Origin: Verrucomicrobiales bacterium
GTDB lineage: Bacteria > Verrucomicrobiota > Verrucomicrobiia > Limisphaerales > UBA9464
Direction: 5' to 3'
DNA length: 64,000 bases
Assembly (NCBI GenBank): GCA_027488845.1
Contig: JAIYBC010000063.1
Span: 62,001 to 126,000 of the forward strand
Shown: positions 63,201 to 64,000 of the stretch, in pieces
Layout of the letters: every line of letters starts with the position of its first letter
Position numbering within the stretch: position 1 is the stretch's first letter
Notes under the pieces: generated by a model
What the model was told of the DNA's origin: nothing
What the model saw: the letters and a program-made list of their open reading frames with translations, nothing else
Databases searched by the model: none
Position numbers and translations under genes: made by a program

Positions 63201-64000
63201 CTCCAGCCTTCCGCTCGGCGGCGAGGGCACCTGGGTTGGCGTGCGGTTCCCAGGGGTCCTGATCCCGCGGGGTGCGGAGATCGTGTCCGCCCGGATCCGT
63301 TTCAGGTCCGCCGCGACGGGTTCCACGGTCGGGAGCCTCCGCCTTTGGGCCGAGGCGGCGGACCACTCCCTTCCCTTCGCCGCCATGCCCGGCGATCTGA
63401 GACTCCGTCAACGGACCGTCCGGGGCGTCGACTGGGTTCCGGAGGCCTGGACGATCCTTGGGGCCAAAGGGGCGGCCCAGTGCACCGCCGACCTGTCGGT
63501 GCCGCTGCAGGAGGTGGTGGACCGACCCGGTTGGGCGCCGGGTGGCGCGGTGGCCTTCCTAGTGGCGGGACCCACGACCCTGCGGTTCGCGGACGGCGCC
63601 CTGCTTTCCGGCGGCTTCCCACCCCAGCTCGAGGTCCGGTTCCGCGCGGAACCGGCCCGGGACGGGTTCCGGTCCTGGGCGGCGGCACAGGGAACGGTCG
63701 CGGAGCCCACACTGGACGCCGACGCCGACGGCATCGGGCTACTCCAGGAGTTCCTCCTCGGACTGGATCCCACGAAGGCGGAGCCGCTTCCGCTCCAGGT
63801 GCGTCTGGAGGGCGGGGTTCTCGAACTGGAACACCCGGAACGTGCCGGTCTTCCCGGAGTCCGGCCACGGATCGAATGGGCCGACCGGCTCGACGGACCG
63901 TGGACCTCCGAGGGATTCGTGGCGGACGTCCTGTCGGACGACGGGCGGGTCCGTCGGTGGCGTCGCCGTCTTCCCGCCGGAACCGCGGGCGCCCGCTGGA
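60292..64000 (+). CDS. Secreted GH128-like glycoside hydrolase with LamG and further modules, 3'-truncated
   Basis: This gene is absent from the ORF track because it runs past the window end. From the ATG at 60292 the frame stays open for more than 1230 codons. A membrane-spanning export signal (WMLVGSGLALALLVPAAAQ) is followed by a beta-rich N-terminal part. The glycosyl hydrolase catalytic core (Asl1/GH128-like) starts near residue 220. It has HLLGFNEPDRPDQANMSVADA with the acid/base glutamate, HYYRCFGNP and LWITEWNNGANW with the nucleophile glutamate. A LamG domain (LQLGFDGDLLDESANGIGAVW...YRGRLDDVRFG) follows near residues 480-670. Later parts are beta-sandwiches, one with TFRVRVLDTSG-like cadherin-type sequence, and a calcium-binding-like DADADGIGLLQEFLLGLDPTK. 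GH128 enzymes cut beta-1,3-glucans, so that substrate is likely. Confidence 0.85.
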   Translation, partial: MAVSNRSGRPGIVGGFVGCVQWMLVGSGLALALLVPAAAQQSSLALEGEIRTASALTNTEVRITGRSELRLSSATDPLPGSTVDLGSADSWLRLESIPPSRVVSSFLGRIRVGGVAAVRDRTVRVVPHAQGAWVIPHGLGFEALELHDGRQFSGNRRGLTNFASLGPSELGSWTGAVASIRLRRGYMATLAQRADGTGTSRCYVAQDADVEIPRLPPGLENDLRFVRVFPWRWTSKKGVAGNIETGLATGWGYDWNIDRNSTADWEYVPIRQTRWWPGLDQDWRSRGATHLLGFNEPDRPDQANMSVADALSAWPELMSTGLRLGAPAVSDGGLAWLYDFTDRADAAGLRVDFVPVHYYRCFGNPADAAGTANQFRAFLQEVHTRVRRPLWITEWNNGANWTTCADPTAAQQAAAIAAIVSMLDGLPFVERYAIYNWVEDVRRVVLDNGTPTAAGVAYRDARSPVAHRQRLPDTGTAPALQLGFDGDLLDESANGIGAVWVGNPARVAGRVGESVAFDGVDDHAVLPENLGRSTDFSFAAWVRWDGGPPWQRIFDLGLDTTRYLFLTPSSGSGTLRFAINTGSGEQVLDAPALSAGPWVHVAVSVAGNTGKLWVGGVPVATNTAMTANPVDVGARNNFLGRSQFPADPPYRGRLDDVRFGTTGLADTAVAAMARGTPPRWNMAWLRAPDAVPGTAYSASLTRFATGTGLLRFEKLGGPTWLTVDGDGTLRGNVPASAEGDQRFRVRVLDTSGAAAATDLRILAGLVTRSVAASADDAVQSADGSVRLPEGALSLGDGGGTSGGIAGLRFRDLPIPLGVAVEGAEVRFRAVSTDGSAAALRITTGGGLDPGGFTAVAGSLGSRLDTSLGVDWKPTPWTAGDSGPAQTTPNLASLVESMVAREGWAEGGALSLYLGGVGRRSASAFDSGPTNAARLTVRFRSRTPETEFLAGFQSGVDTAVQSQRGIVSVGISSLPLGGEGTWVGVRFPGVLIPRGAEIVSARIRFRSAATGSTVGSLRLWAEAADHSLPFAAMPGDLRLRQRTVRGVDWVPEAWTILGAKGAAQCTADLSVPLQEVVDRPGWAPGGAVAFLVAGPTTLRFADGALLSGGFPPQLEVRFRAEPARDGFRSWAAAQGTVAEPTLDADADGIGLLQEFLLGLDPTKAEPLPLQVRLEGGVLELEHPERAGLPGVRPRIEWADRLDGPWTSEGFVADVLSDDGRVRRWRRRLPAGTAGARW

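Overview
This 64 kb window of very GC-rich DNA looks like chromosome from a Gram-negative bacterium of the Planctomycetota-Verrucomicrobiota group, most likely Verrucomicrobiota. The reasons are an lpxK (lipid A kinase) and a TonB receptor, which imply an outer membrane; a PSCyt1/DUF1549/DUF1553 protein paired with a DUF1501 protein; very large ASPIC/FG-GAP proteins; LamG-bearing proteins; and no phage or IS genes. The phylum is inferred from gene content, not from a marker-gene comparison.

Layout. (1) 1-13.4 kb: a divergent cluster for uptake and breakdown of a nitrogen heterocycle, probably purine-like. Leftward it has two paralogous NMT1/THI5-type binding proteins, an 8-oxoguanine deaminase-type amidohydrolase and a TonB-dependent receptor. 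Rightward it has a guanine deaminase-type enzyme, an FAD oxidoreductase, a creatininase-family amidohydrolase, a CocE-type hydrolase, an ABC ATPase, a permease and a third binding protein. (2) 13.6-16.4 kb: a glycosyltransferase, an M20 deacylase and a small zinc-ribbon protein. (3) 16.8-24.1 kb: two translationally coupled ASPIC/FG-GAP paralogues of about 1,225 residues each. (4) 24.3-29 kb: housekeeping genes, namely a sugar-nucleotide epimerase, dnaA, an Ala/Lys/Pro-repeat nucleoid-type protein, glnB and lpxK. (5) 29.3-37.7 kb: a secreted beta-propeller-like protein, an OmpR/EnvZ-type two-component pair and dnaE. (6) 37.7-46.3 kb: a candidate structured RNA with its own terminator, then a PSD1 protein, a Phd/YefM-type antitoxin and a DUF1501 protein in one tight operon, followed by a HExxH metalloprotease and an acetylesterase-like protein on the other strand. 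(7) 46.6-58.1 kb: three translationally coupled genes for huge exported proteins (1913, 1226 and 691 aa) with no firm family. (8) 58.3-64 kb: a zinc-ribbon protein, a VapBC-type module lying among decayed gene fragments, and a GH128-like glycoside hydrolase with LamG that runs off the window end.

Several intergenic gaps carry a recurring vocabulary of short phrases (such as CGCCAAGACGCC and ACACGGATTCCACGG) rather than genes. Most long ORFs in the supplied track lie antisense to real genes and are products of high GC. The best candidates for something undescribed are the three-gene giant-protein operon, the three-binding-protein heterocycle cluster, the structured RNA upstream of the PSD1 operon and the antitoxin embedded in that operon.
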